From Actinomadura oligospora ATCC 43269 (lineage in GTDB: Bacteria; Actinomycetota; Actinomycetes; Streptosporangiales; Streptosporangiaceae), in contig NZ_JADG01000004.1 in assembly GCF_000518265.1 (NCBI RefSeq), positions 496,001-560,000 of the forward strand: a stretch of DNA of 64,000 nucleotides, written 5' to 3'. Shown here piece after piece: positions 25,161-34,240 of this stretch. A program made the position numbers and the translations under genes. The notes under the pieces were generated by a model. The model had not been told where the DNA came from and did not search any database. It worked only from the letters and a program-made list of their open reading frames with translations. Position 1 is the stretch's first letter, and each line of letters begins with the position of its first letter.

Positions 25161-26915
25161 ATGTCCCAGGTCATCGCACCCCCGGCCCCGTCCGCCCCAC
25201 GGGCCGCCGCCGCACCCCGCCGCGACCCGCTGCCGTGGCTGCTGCTGTTCGGCGCCGTCGCGCAGGTCGTGCTGCGCCTCTGGCTGGCCCGCGCCCGCAC
25301 CGGCCCGGTCGCCGACCCGGACGAGACCAGCTACCTCGCGATCGCCCGGTGGCTGGCCGGCGGACCCGGTGCCGACCTCTCGGGCAACACGTTCTACCAG
25401 GCCGGATATCCGGTGCTGCTGAGCCCGCTGCACTGGTTCACCGACGCCCCGGGAACCGTCTACACCGGCGTCATCGTCATCAACGCGCTGGTCGGGGCGG
25501 CGCTGTTCCCGATGGGGTACGCGGCGCTGCGCCGGTTCGGCGCCCGGCGACGCGCGGCCCTGCCGCTGTCGTTCGCGGCGTCGCTGCTGCCCGCGTCGAC
25601 GTTTTTCGGAATGTTCGCCCTGACGGACGCACTGCTGCCCACGCTGATGCTCGGCTGGCTGCTGCTGCTCGACCGGTTCGTCCGGACGCGGCGTCCCGTG
25701 GACGGCGCGCTGGCGAGCCTGGTGGCCGTGTACGCGTGCTTCACGCACTCGCGCGGCGAGATCGTGCTGGCCGTCCACCTTCTGGCCCTGCTGGCGACCC
25801 GTCCGCGCGCGATGTGGGCGGGGCTGGTCACGACGGCGGGCGGGTACCTGGCGGCGTCCTCGGTCAACGACGCGCTGCGGCGCTCGTTCTACCCGGACGG
25901 CGCGCGGGACATGGCGGGTCTTCTCCAGGAGCGGCTGACCGGCGCGTCCGGGCAGGCGTGGTCGCTGTCGGGGATGTCCGGGCAGATCTGGTACCTGGTC
26001 GTCGGGACGTGGGGGCTGGCCGGGATCGGGCTCGTCGCGACGTTCGCGGCGCTCGCCCGCAAGGAGACGCGGCTGATGGCCGGGGTGCTGCTGACGACCA
26101 CGTTCGGCGTCGCGTACGCGTCGGAGGCGGCGCTGCCGGACGAGCACCGCGTCGGGAACTTCGCCTACGGCCGGTACCTGGCGATGCTGGCGCTGGTGTA
26201 CGTCCTGATCGCGCTCGCGGTGCTGACGAGGGCGTCGGCGCGGAACGCCGTGCGGGCGTCGCTGGCGGGCTTCCTCATCGCCGCCGAGGCGGGCGCGACG
26301 GTGCTGCTGTACGCGGGCGCGCGGTTGCGGACGCACCAGTTCATCGGGTTCGACTTCCCGGAGACGAACTTCCTCACCCAGGACCGGACGCAGTTCCGGC
26401 TCGTCCTCGCGACGCTCATCGCCACCGGGCTGCTCGCGGTGCTGGTCGCGTCGCGCCTGTTCGGCGGCGCGCGGACGGTCGCGCTCGTCCTGCTCGCGGT
26501 GAACACGGCGGCGATGGTGCACATCATGGGCGACGGGAAGCGCGTGTTCCCGCCGCCGCCGCTGCCCGCCGCTTCCGAGCGCGGTGGCGTGGTCGCCGAC
26601 CGCTCGCTGAACTGGGTGGCGCGGACGAAGCTGACCAATCCGGTGTGGTGGACGCGGATCGGCTGGATCGACGCGGCCCACCAGGCGCCGGGGCCCGGCG
26701 TCTGCACGGTCGTCGTGCCACCCGGGACGGACGGGACGCCGCCCGAACAGACCTGGCCCCGCCATCCGGCGGGCTGGCTCACGCGCACGGGCGGCGCGGG
26801 CACGGCCCGGTGGGTCGCCTGGTACGACCCGCGCTGCGGAACCGCCACCGCCGATCCCGGGCCCGCGTCGGGCCGTCCCGGAACCGTCCGGACCTCGCTC
26901 AAAGCGCCACGCTGA
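25161..26915 (+). CDS. PMT-like polytopic membrane glycosyltransferase (putative)
   Basis: 584 aa, about 11 membrane helices and a C-terminal extracytoplasmic domain of roughly 130 residues. After the first helix comes VADPDETSYLAIARWLAGG, an acidic DxDE-type motif in the position used by GT-C glycosyltransferases that use polyprenyl-phosphate sugars. A role in glycosylating cell-wall polymers or proteins is inferred from this topology only. ATG at 25161 is preferred; GTG at 25152 in the same frame is possible. It is divergent from the OmpR-type operon and might belong to its envelope regulon. Confidence 0.8.
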   Translation: MSQVIAPPAPSAPRAAAAPRRDPLPWLLLFGAVAQVVLRLWLARARTGPVADPDETSYLAIARWLAGGPGADLSGNTFYQAGYPVLLSPLHWFTDAPGTVYTGVIVINALVGAALFPMGYAALRRFGARRRAALPLSFAASLLPASTFFGMFALTDALLPTLMLGWLLLLDRFVRTRRPVDGALASLVAVYACFTHSRGEIVLAVHLLALLATRPRAMWAGLVTTAGGYLAASSVNDALRRSFYPDGARDMAGLLQERLTGASGQAWSLSGMSGQIWYLVVGTWGLAGIGLVATFAALARKETRLMAGVLLTTTFGVAYASEAALPDEHRVGNFAYGRYLAMLALVYVLIALAVLTRASARNAVRASLAGFLIAAEAGATVLLYAGARLRTHQFIGFDFPETNFLTQDRTQFRLVLATLIATGLLAVLVASRLFGGARTVALVLLAVNTAAMVHIMGDGKRVFPPPPLPAASERGGVVADRSLNWVARTKLTNPVWWTRIGWIDAAHQAPGPGVCTVVVPPGTDGTPPEQTWPRHPAGWLTRTGGAGTARWVAWYDPRCGTATADPGPASGRPGTVRTSLKAPR

Positions 26916-26942
26916 CGGCTAGGACGGTCCCTCTGAACGGAC

Positions 26943-26973
26943 GAGCCCGCCCCGGAGACTTCGGGGCGGGCTC
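26943..26973. terminator. Strong bidirectional terminator
   Basis: A perfect 12-bp stem (GAGCCCGCCCCG with CGGGGCGGGCTC) with a 7-base loop between convergent genes. Outside it, ACGGAC and GTCCGT can extend the pairing past a two-base bulge. Confidence 0.92.
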
Positions 26974-26987
26974 GGTCCGTTTCCGAT

Positions 26988-28088
26988 TCAGAACCTGGTG
27001 ACCAGGGCGATGCGGTCGTGGTCGACGAGGAAGCCGTCGGAGACGAAGGTGACCTCGCCGCCGTAGTCCAGCTGGGCCTCGATGAGGTTGTCGACGACGT
27101 CGTCGACGACGCCCTCGCCCTTGACGTAACCGGGGCTGGTGTCGTCCAGCGGGTCGATCACGCCGTCCGCGCCCCGCAGGCCGGGCAGGTGGTAGCCGCG
27201 CTCGACGACCAGGTGCTCGCCGCGGCCCTCCTTCACCAGCGACAGCACCTCCTTGACGCCCGCCGCGTACCGCTTCAGGCCGCGCGCGGCCTCCAGCTCG
27301 GTGAGCACGCCGACCTCACGCAGGTCCTCGTAGGCGTGCAGGACGGGCCGGGCCAGGTCCATCAGGACCGAGGCGGGCGCGTCCTCGTAGGCGCCGTCGA
27401 TCCGTCCGGCGACGGTGAGCTTGCCACCCGCCTCCTCGTCGAACCACGCCTGGGCGCGGACGACGCCCGCGATGATGACCGGACGGCGGTCCCGCGCGTT
27501 GATCTTCTCCAGCGCCTCCACGGTCCGCCGGACGAACAGCTGGTGCGGGGCGTTGGCGTCGCGGATGCTCGGTGGCGCCGCCTTGCCGACGACCGCCTCG
27601 TCGAGGCTCTCCGGCGACATCGGGAAGCCCTCGCGCTCGACCTGCGTGAGCGTCTCGCCGCGTCCGTCCCACAGCCGGGTCCTGTTGTCGGACAGGACGA
27701 GCAGCCAGTAGCGGGTGCGGCGGGTGAAGGCGGCGACGAGGTCGCGCGTCGCGAAGGTGGTGTCCAGCACCACACGCTCCTCGACCGGCTGGTCGATCGT
27801 GAAGGTGTGCACCTCCCCGCCCGGAGCGGCGAACAGGACCAGGCCCTCCTCGGCGTCGGCCGGGTCGAGGCCCTGCACGGCCTTCTCCAGGCCGTCGTAG
27901 AGCGCGTGCGCCTCCTGGGACGGCACCTCCGGGTCGTCCCGGAGCCGCCGCTTCACCTCGGCCAGCAGGTTGCGGAGCCGGATGGGGTCCTGCTGGTTGT
28001 CCGGCGCCCGGCGGTTGGTCGGCATGAGGACCGACACCGCCGGGTACGAGCGTGGCCTGCGCAGTTCGGACAGTGTGGCAGCGTCCAT
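26988..28088 (-). CDS. baeRF family 3-like protein (eRF1-like fold)
   Basis: 366 aa. The start, AVSVLMPTNRRAPDNQQDPI followed by RLRNLLAEVKRRL, and the overall layout match the bacterial archaeo-eukaryotic release-factor-like family 3, as I recall it. Members have eRF1-like domains 2 and 3 and are proposed to act on stalled ribosomes or in stress responses, mostly without biochemical proof. No GGQ hydrolysis motif is visible here. ATG at 28088 has GGGGGATC upstream; the frame extends to 28172 without support. It is divergent from an HtrA-type protease. Confidence 0.75.
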   Translation of the reverse strand: MDAATLSELRRPRSYPAVSVLMPTNRRAPDNQQDPIRLRNLLAEVKRRLRDDPEVPSQEAHALYDGLEKAVQGLDPADAEEGLVLFAAPGGEVHTFTIDQPVEERVVLDTTFATRDLVAAFTRRTRYWLLVLSDNRTRLWDGRGETLTQVEREGFPMSPESLDEAVVGKAAPPSIRDANAPHQLFVRRTVEALEKINARDRRPVIIAGVVRAQAWFDEEAGGKLTVAGRIDGAYEDAPASVLMDLARPVLHAYEDLREVGVLTELEAARGLKRYAAGVKEVLSLVKEGRGEHLVVERGYHLPGLRGADGVIDPLDDTSPGYVKGEGVVDDVVDNLIEAQLDYGGEVTFVSDGFLVDHDRIALVTRF

Positions 28089-28298
28089 GATCCCCCGATC
28101 GACGCGATGTGAGCTTGCCTGTGCCTCTTTTCTAACGAACCGCAGGTAAACCAGGTATAAGCGGCACATCATGATCCCGTCGTGTCAAGCGCGGGACAGT
28201 CTCCGATCAACCGCGGATCAACTCTCGGTACCGGCTCCACGCCCCACGGTCACGGCCCTTCCGGGCGGGGGACAACCCCTCCGGGAGGTCGGTACGCA

Positions 28299-29411
28299 AT
28301 GCAGATCAACGGCAAAGGACGGGCGGGGACGGCCGTGGGGGCGCTCACGGCGGCCGGGGTGCTGGTGCTCGCCTCGTGCAGCGGCGGCAACGACATCGGC
28401 AACGGCGGCGGGGAACGGGAGAACGGCCGGGGCGGGAACGAGGCGACCAGCCCGCCCTCGACCGTGTCGGCGGGGAACGCCGCGTCCGAGGTCGAGGCGC
28501 AGTACGAGAAGGTCGTCCGGACCGTCCTGCCGGCGGTGGTGCAGATCACCACGGACACGGGCGAGGGCTCCGGCGTCGTGTACGACTCCAGCGGCGACAT
28601 CGTGACCAACGCGCACGTGGTCGCGGGCGCGCACAGGATCCAGGTGACCGCGGCGTCCGGCGGCAAGACCCTGGACGCGAAGCTCGTCGGCCAGTTCGCG
28701 CCGGACGACATCGCCGTGGTGAAGGTGAGCGGCGGGTCGCTGCGTCCGGCGAGGTTCGGCGACTCGAACAAGCTGAGGATCGGTCAGATGGTGCTCGCGA
28801 TGGGCAACCCGCTGGGACTGTCCGGGAGCGTCACCCAGGGCATCGTGTCGCAGCTCAACCGCGAGGTGTCCACCAGGCGGGAGGGCGCGTTCCCGGGCGC
28901 GACCATCGGGGACGCCATCCAGACCAGCGCCGCCATCAACCCGGGCAACTCCGGCGGCGCGCTGGTCACGCTGAACGGCGAGGTGATCGGGATCCCGACC
29001 GCCGCCGCGTCCGACCCGCAGATGGGCGGCTCGGCGGTCGGCATCGGGTTCGCCACGCCGTCCGGCACCGTCCAGCGGATCGCGCCGCAGCTCATCAGGG
29101 ACGGCAGGGTCACCAACTCCGGACGGGCCGCGCTCGGCGTGATGGTCCGCACGATCATCGACCCGACCAGCCTCCAGCAGACCGCCGTGGGCGTGGTCAG
29201 CGTGACCCGGGGCTCGGGCGCGGACAAGGCCGGGATCGTCCCCGGCGACCTGATTCTGCAGGTCAACGGCACCGCCACGCCGAGCCAGACCGAACTGGCC
29301 GAGGTCCTCGCCAAGCTGAAGCCCGGCGACACGGCCAAGGTGGAGGTGCAGACCGCCGACGGCTCCAAGAAGTCGGTGGACGTCACGCTCGGCGAACTCC
29401 CCGGCTCCTGA
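28299..29411 (+). CDS. HtrA/DegP-like trypsin-type serine protease, lipoprotein
   Basis: 370 aa. Signal with lipobox LASC (Cys27), a disordered Gly/Asn linker, a chymotrypsin-fold domain with the triad His106 (TNAHVVAG), Asp137 (DDIAVVKV) and Ser218 (NPGNSGGAL), and a C-terminal PDZ domain (about 275-365). It should act outside the membrane in protein quality control or regulated proteolysis. ATG at 28299 is chosen for GGGAGG 10 bases upstream and the signal peptide. The 210-base divergent region before it holds no operator I could identify. Confidence 0.95.
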   Translation: MQINGKGRAGTAVGALTAAGVLVLASCSGGNDIGNGGGERENGRGGNEATSPPSTVSAGNAASEVEAQYEKVVRTVLPAVVQITTDTGEGSGVVYDSSGDIVTNAHVVAGAHRIQVTAASGGKTLDAKLVGQFAPDDIAVVKVSGGSLRPARFGDSNKLRIGQMVLAMGNPLGLSGSVTQGIVSQLNREVSTRREGAFPGATIGDAIQTSAAINPGNSGGALVTLNGEVIGIPTAAASDPQMGGSAVGIGFATPSGTVQRIAPQLIRDGRVTNSGRAALGVMVRTIIDPTSLQQTAVGVVSVTRGSGADKAGIVPGDLILQVNGTATPSQTELAEVLAKLKPGDTAKVEVQTADGSKKSVDVTLGELPGS

Positions 29412-29462
29412 CCTCGCGGCCCGCTCGGCGAGTTCCCTGCTCCTGGCGGTGTGGTCGGCGGG

Positions 29463-30122
29463 TTACGCGCCCGGGGAGATGAAGCCGGTCTCGTAGGCGA
29501 GGATGACGGCCTGCGTGCGGTCGCGCGCCTGCAGCTTCGCCAGGACGTTCCCCACGTGCGTCTTCACCGTCTGCGGGCTCACGTACAGCTCGGCCGCGAT
29601 CTCGGCGTTGGAGTGGCCCCGCGCGACCAGGCGCAGGACGTCCGCCTCGCGCTCGGTGAGCCGCGCGTGCCAGTCCGCGCCGCCGCCCGGCCCGCCGCCG
29701 GGCGCGTGCTCGGCGGCCAGCGTGCGGATCGCGCTCGGGAACAGCAGGCTCTCGCCGTGCACCACGGTCCGGATCGCCTGGAGGATCTCCTCCGGGCGCG
29801 TCCGCTTGAGCAGGAAGCCGTCCGCGCCGGCCTTCAGCGCGTCGTAGACGTACTCGTCGTTCTCGAACGTCGTCACGACGATGATCTTGGGCGGGGTCCC
29901 GCCCGCCGCGAGCAGCCGCCGGGTCGCCTGGATGCCGTCCAGGCGGGGCATCCGGACGTCCATCAGGACCACGTCCGGGGCGGTCCGGGCGACCGCGTCC
30001 GGCACGTCCGCCCCGTCGGCCGCCTCCCCCACCACGGTCAGGTCGGGCTCGGCGTTGATGATCGCGGCCAGCCCGGCGCGGATCAGCCGCTCGTCGTCCA
30101 CCAGCAGCACCTTGATCGTCAC
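29463..30122 (-). CDS. NarL/LuxR-type response regulator
   Basis: 219 aa. Receiver domain with DDE acidic cluster, phospho-acceptor Asp in VLMDVRMP and Lys in FLLKRT; LuxR-type helix-turn-helix at the C-terminus (LTEREADVLRLVARGHSNAE, then SPQTVKTHVGNVLAKL). GTG start at 30122 overlaps the kinase stop (GTGA). It forms a two-gene unit with the kinase. Target genes are unknown. Confidence 0.94.
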   Translation of the reverse strand: MTIKVLLVDDERLIRAGLAAIINAEPDLTVVGEAADGADVPDAVARTAPDVVLMDVRMPRLDGIQATRRLLAAGGTPPKIIVVTTFENDEYVYDALKAGADGFLLKRTRPEEILQAIRTVVHGESLLFPSAIRTLAAEHAPGGGPGGGADWHARLTEREADVLRLVARGHSNAEIAAELYVSPQTVKTHVGNVLAKLQARDRTQAVILAYETGFISPGA

Positions 30123-31351
30123 GCACCGGACATTAGCGGCAATGACACCTCCATGCGCCATTCGCCCCCGGCCGGGCCCGCCGCCATGTCGCCGCGCAGC
30201 ACGGTCACGCGCTCCCGGATGCCGCCGAGACCGCGTCCGCCGCCGTCCCGGGTCCGGCTCGGCGTCCCGCTCAGCGGGTTGGCCACCAGGACGTTCAGCC
30301 GGTTCTCCGCGACGGTGATGCGCAGCGTCACCGGCACCTTCCCGGCGTGCCGCAGCGCGTTCGTCAGCCCCTCCTGGACGATCCGGTACGCCTCCCGCGA
30401 CACCGCCGCCGGGACGCCCCCGACGGCGTCGTCCACGCCGTGGTCCAGCTCGACGCCCGCGAGCTTGGTCTGCTCGACGAGCCGCCCGAGGTCGGCGAGG
30501 GTCGGCTGCGGGGTCGTCCGGGCCTTGTCCTCGCGGAGGAGGCCGAGCACGTGGTCGAGGTCGGCCAGGGCGGCCCGCGCGCTCTCCTCGATCGCGGTGA
30601 GCGCCTCGCGGGCGAAGTCCGGATCCCTGTCCAGGACGCGGGACGCGGCGGCCGCCTGGAGCGTCACGACGCTCAGCGCGTGCCCGACCGAGTCGTGCAG
30701 CTCGCGGGCCAGCCGGTTCCGCTCGGCGAGTTTGGCGGCCTGCTCCTCCAGCTCCACGACGCGCTCCTCGGCGGTGGGGCCGAGGAAGCGGGGCGCGAGC
30801 GCGGTGAGGGTCCGTCCCGCGACCACGATCAGGCCGAGCAGCGCGACGACGCAGGCCAGCCCGGCGGGCGGCGCGAGCCACTGGTAGCCGCTGTGCTTCC
30901 AGGCGTACAGCGGGCTGCGCGGGTCGTCCAGGACGCCCCAGCCGAAGAGCGGGAAGGTCGTCAGCACCGCCGCGAACGGCGGCACCGCCAGGCTGGCCGC
31001 GCCGATCACGACGCCGACGTGCAGGTGCAGGCTGAACCAGAGGCCGGTGCCGAGGCGGGCCCGCAGGGACCGGGCGACCGGCACGTTCATCTCGGCGAGC
31101 CGTCCGCCGAGCAGCTCCTTGACCGCCGTGCCCTCCACCTGCCGCACCCCGGGGACCATCCCGGTCACGACCGCGGCCGGGATCGGCAGCAGCAGCATCG
31201 CCGTCACCGACCCCGGCCCCTTCAGGGGTGACAGCCCGACGAGGACCATCAGCAGGAACCAATACGGCATCAGCAGCGCCGCGCCCATCACCAGATAGGC
31301 CCAGCGCCGCCAGGTCGTCCGGTCGGAGACCGTGCGCAGGAGTCGAACCAC
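30119..31351 (-). CDS. NarL-partner sensor histidine kinase (HisKA_3)
   Basis: 410 aa. Several hydrophobic segments in the first 190 residues form a membrane sensor without a large outside domain. The dimerisation helix carries the phospho-acceptor His in RELHDSVGHALSVVTLQ, and the ATPase domain follows (EGLTNALRHAG, GGGRGLGGIRERV). Typical DesK/LiaS-like architecture, which often senses membrane or cell-wall state. ATG at 31351 overlaps no other gene; about 80 bases separate it from the CopD/CtaG gene upstream. Confidence 0.92.
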   Translation of the reverse strand: MVRLLRTVSDRTTWRRWAYLVMGAALLMPYWFLLMVLVGLSPLKGPGSVTAMLLLPIPAAVVTGMVPGVRQVEGTAVKELLGGRLAEMNVPVARSLRARLGTGLWFSLHLHVGVVIGAASLAVPPFAAVLTTFPLFGWGVLDDPRSPLYAWKHSGYQWLAPPAGLACVVALLGLIVVAGRTLTALAPRFLGPTAEERVVELEEQAAKLAERNRLARELHDSVGHALSVVTLQAAAASRVLDRDPDFAREALTAIEESARAALADLDHVLGLLREDKARTTPQPTLADLGRLVEQTKLAGVELDHGVDDAVGGVPAAVSREAYRIVQEGLTNALRHAGKVPVTLRITVAENRLNVLVANPLSGTPSRTRDGGGRGLGGIRERVTVLRGDMAAGPAGGEWRMEVSLPLMSGA

Positions 31352-31433
31352 GCGACGATCCTTACAGACCCGGTGACCTGCGCGCCTCCCCCGTCCGGGG
31401 GGCTTCTGCCGCGCGTCCGGAGGAACGCGGCGG

Positions 31434-33464
31434 TCAGTCGCCGCGTTCCTCCTCGCGCCGGGCGAGCCGGGCGAGGCGGTCGTTGTAGGCGGCGAGCTCG
31501 TCGTCGGCCGCGGAGCGCTCGCCGCGCGCGGCGGCGCGGTCGGCCCGGCGGTCCTCCCGGCGGGCCCGGCGCTGGTCGTCGAAGAACCACTGGAAGGCCA
31601 GGAAGATCAGCACGATGAAGGTCGGGATCTCGCCGAAGCCCCAGGCGATCGCGCCGCCGGTGTGCTGGTCCTGGAGGATGGAGGTGCCCCAGTCCGGGTG
31701 GACGGCGGTGTACCAGGCGCGCGCGAGCGGCGCCCCGAGGTTCATCAGGGCGATGCCGAAGAACGCGTGGAACGGCATCGTGACGAACAGCAGGATCAGC
31801 CGTCCCGGGTAGGGCAGCTTGTGCGGCGCGGGGTCGACGCCGATCAGCACCCAGTAGAACAGCGACCCGGACAGCAGGAAGTGCGACATCATCGCGATGT
31901 GCCCGAGGTGGTTGCGCATCGCGGACTCGAACAGCGGCGTGAAGTACAGCGCGAACGTGGACGCCACGAAGATGATCGTGGCCACGCCCGGGTGCGCGAA
32001 GAACGACACGTACCGCGAGTGCAGCAGCGCCGTCAGCCACTCGCGCGGGCCCCGGTCCCCGCGCACCCTGGCGGGCTTCAGGGCGCGCAGCGCCAGCGTC
32101 ACCGGCGCGCCCACGACCAGGAAGATCGGGGTCAGCATGGACAGCACCATGTGCTGCACCATGTGGACGCTGAACAGGATCGGCGCGTACTTGGCGACGC
32201 CGGTCTCGGTCACCGCGACGATCGTCAGCAGCCCGACGAACCAGGACACCGTCCGGCCCATCGGCCAGGAGTCGCCGCGCCGCCGCAGCCGCAGGACGCC
32301 CGCGACGTACACGAAGCCGAGGACGATCACGAGCGCGGCGAAGAAGAAGTCGAACTGCCACAGCGTGGCGAGCCGCGCCGGGCCGACCTCGGGCGGGAGG
32401 TCGTAGCCGATCAGCGACTTGACCGTGCTCTCGATCTCCGAGGGCGCGGGCGGCGCGGTGCGCGCGAGCGCGACGGCCAGGCCCATGGCGGCGGCCATCA
32501 CGGCGGCCTCGACGGACGCGAACCTGGCGAACGCCCTTGCCTCGCCCTTCTCGATCCGGGTCAGCGTCCGCTCGCGGTGCCACCAGCCGAACCAGCCGAG
32601 GACGGCGAACGCGACGATCTTGCCGAGGGCGAGCCGTCCGTAGTCGGTGTCGAGCAGCTGGGCCGGGTCGGGCAGCCGGGCGATCACGTTGACCAGCCCG
32701 GACGCGCCGACGATCACGTAGCACCAGAGCGCCATCCGGCTGAACCGGGCGGCCATGACGCCGAGCCCGTCGCGTCCGGCGAGGGCGTGCGCGGCGAGGA
32801 TCGCGAGCCCGCCGACCCACGGCGCGACGGCCCCGACGTGCAGCGCGACGCCGGTCACCGCGACCGAGTGGTTCGCGGCGGACGCCGAGTGCCCGGTCAG
32901 CGGCGCGGGCAGCAGCGCGACGATCGCGAGCGCGAGCAGCCCGAACGCGGCGGCGGGCGTGGTCGTCGTCCGCGACAGCAGCGCGACCACGACCGTGATC
33001 AGCACGACCAGCATGAGGGCCGTGCCCTGCGGGAGCTGCCCGACGTACGAGCTGAGCTCGCTGCCGGTGACGATGTCGCCGACCGGCTGCCCGAGGACGT
33101 CCGAGACGGTGAACACCAGGTTCGCGGCGGCCGCGGCGGCCCAGAGCGCGGCCAGCCAGGACGCACCGCGCAGGTAGCCGAGCGCGGAGGCCGACAGCGA
33201 CGGCTTGCCGGAACCGCCCGCGCCGGTCATCGGCAGCAGCGCCGTGGCGGCGATCAGCGCGCCCACGGTCAGCGCGGCGGCCAGGTCCATGACCAGGCGG
33301 GAGAAGGGCAGGCCCCACCGGGTCAGCGCGCCCGCGTCCCCCAGCCCGGGGATGATCTTCTCGGTGACGGCGCCGCCGAGGACCAGCGCCGCGACGAGCA
33401 CGGCGACGGCCGCCACCAGGGCGGCCAGGGCCGCGCGGGCGACCCGGAGAGTGCTTGCGTTCAC
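31434..33464 (-). CDS. CopD/CtaG fusion: copper import and cytochrome c oxidase assembly protein
   Basis: 676 aa polytopic membrane protein. The first half (about 1-340, eight helices) is CopD-like, with a conserved HVGAVAPWVGGLA stretch; the second half (about 360-630) is the caa3-type CtaG domain (HMVQHMVLSMLTPIFLV, later HFLLSGSLFYW and PFHAFFGIALM), rich in His and Met that can carry copper. The last 60 residues are a charged cytoplasmic tail. It probably delivers copper to cytochrome oxidase. It follows copC by 6 bases, so the pair is one operon. Confidence 0.93.
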   Translation of the reverse strand: MNASTLRVARAALAALVAAVAVLVAALVLGGAVTEKIIPGLGDAGALTRWGLPFSRLVMDLAAALTVGALIAATALLPMTGAGGSGKPSLSASALGYLRGASWLAALWAAAAAANLVFTVSDVLGQPVGDIVTGSELSSYVGQLPQGTALMLVVLITVVVALLSRTTTTPAAAFGLLALAIVALLPAPLTGHSASAANHSVAVTGVALHVGAVAPWVGGLAILAAHALAGRDGLGVMAARFSRMALWCYVIVGASGLVNVIARLPDPAQLLDTDYGRLALGKIVAFAVLGWFGWWHRERTLTRIEKGEARAFARFASVEAAVMAAAMGLAVALARTAPPAPSEIESTVKSLIGYDLPPEVGPARLATLWQFDFFFAALVIVLGFVYVAGVLRLRRRGDSWPMGRTVSWFVGLLTIVAVTETGVAKYAPILFSVHMVQHMVLSMLTPIFLVVGAPVTLALRALKPARVRGDRGPREWLTALLHSRYVSFFAHPGVATIIFVASTFALYFTPLFESAMRNHLGHIAMMSHFLLSGSLFYWVLIGVDPAPHKLPYPGRLILLFVTMPFHAFFGIALMNLGAPLARAWYTAVHPDWGTSILQDQHTGGAIAWGFGEIPTFIVLIFLAFQWFFDDQRRARREDRRADRAAARGERSAADDELAAYNDRLARLARREEERGD

Positions 33465-33470
33465 GATCTC

Positions 33471-34076
33471 CTACTCACCGGAGGAGGGGTGCTTGCGCTT
33501 GGCGCGGGAGACGATCAGGACGCCGATGCCGATCCCGAGCAGCGCGCCGACACCGATCATCACCCAGCGGGCCGCGCCGTTCGAGGACTCCTTCGCCTCG
33601 GCCTTGGGCGAGCTCCGCACGCTCGCCCCCACGGGCGGGGTGCCCGGGGACGCGGCGTTCGGAGCGGCCGTCGGGGCGCCGCCGGTCGGCTGGGCGCCCA
33701 CGGCCGTGAAGGTCAGGTCGGAGCCCTCGATGCGGTGGCCGTCCGCGCCGACGACGGCGTAGGAGACGGTGTAGTCGCCGGACGGCAGCGGCCCGGTCAG
33801 CTTCTGCGTGACCTCGGCGCCGCCGCGCCGGGCGTCCCCGGCCTGGTACTCCTTGCCCGCCTTGTCCTTGACCAGGACCTTCGCGAAGCCGATCCGGTCG
33901 CTGAACACCAGCTTCACCTCGGTGACCGAGGCGGCGGTGGCGTTCTTGCCCGGGGTGCTGCCCACCAGGCGGGTGTGGGCCAGCGCCGGTGTGGTCAGCA
34001 GCGCGCCGAACGCCGTCGTCAGCACCGTGACCAGCGCGGCGAGCAGGCCGAGCCGGCGCGGGATGGAGGTCTTCAT
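33471..34076 (-). CDS. CopC-domain copper-binding protein, membrane-anchored
   Basis: 201 aa. Sec signal ending TTPALA-HT, so the mature protein begins with the histidine that in CopC proteins forms part of the Cu(II) brace. The CopC beta-barrel follows (LVGSTPGKNATAASVTEVKL, later SYAVVGADGHRIEGSDLTF, with the second conserved His). A Pro/Ala linker and a C-terminal membrane helix (about 170-190) anchor it outside the cell. ATG at 34076 is chosen so that the signal peptide is N-terminal; the frame could start at 34124. It passes copper to the CopD/CtaG protein encoded next. Confidence 0.92.
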   Translation of the reverse strand: MKTSIPRRLGLLAALVTVLTTAFGALLTTPALAHTRLVGSTPGKNATAASVTEVKLVFSDRIGFAKVLVKDKAGKEYQAGDARRGGAEVTQKLTGPLPSGDYTVSYAVVGADGHRIEGSDLTFTAVGAQPTGGAPTAAPNAASPGTPPVGASVRSSPKAEAKESSNGAARWVMIGVGALLGIGIGVLIVSRAKRKHPSSGE

Positions 34077-34150
34077 GGCGGGACCGGAGTTCTCCAGAGT
34101 CGAATCGATATGAGCCTCCACCACCCTACTGACGCTCCGCGATGGCCGTG

Positions 34151-34178
34151 CTCCGGGTCGTTGATCAACGTCCCGGAG
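34151..34178. terminator. Large palindrome between the acyl-CoA synthetase gene and copC
   Basis: CTCCGGG (34151-34157) and CCCGGAG (34172-34178) enclose CGTTGATCAACG, itself a perfect palindrome, with a T-T mismatch on each side. As RNA it gives an 11-bp interrupted stem with a GATC loop. It is 63 bases past the acyl-CoA synthetase stop and 75 bases before copC, so it may be a terminator, a copC operator, or both. Confidence 0.5.
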
Positions 34179-34240
34179 CGCGCCGGGTCACACGCCGCCG
34201 CGCAGGCGGACCGCACGCGGTCACACGACGCCGGGCTCGG

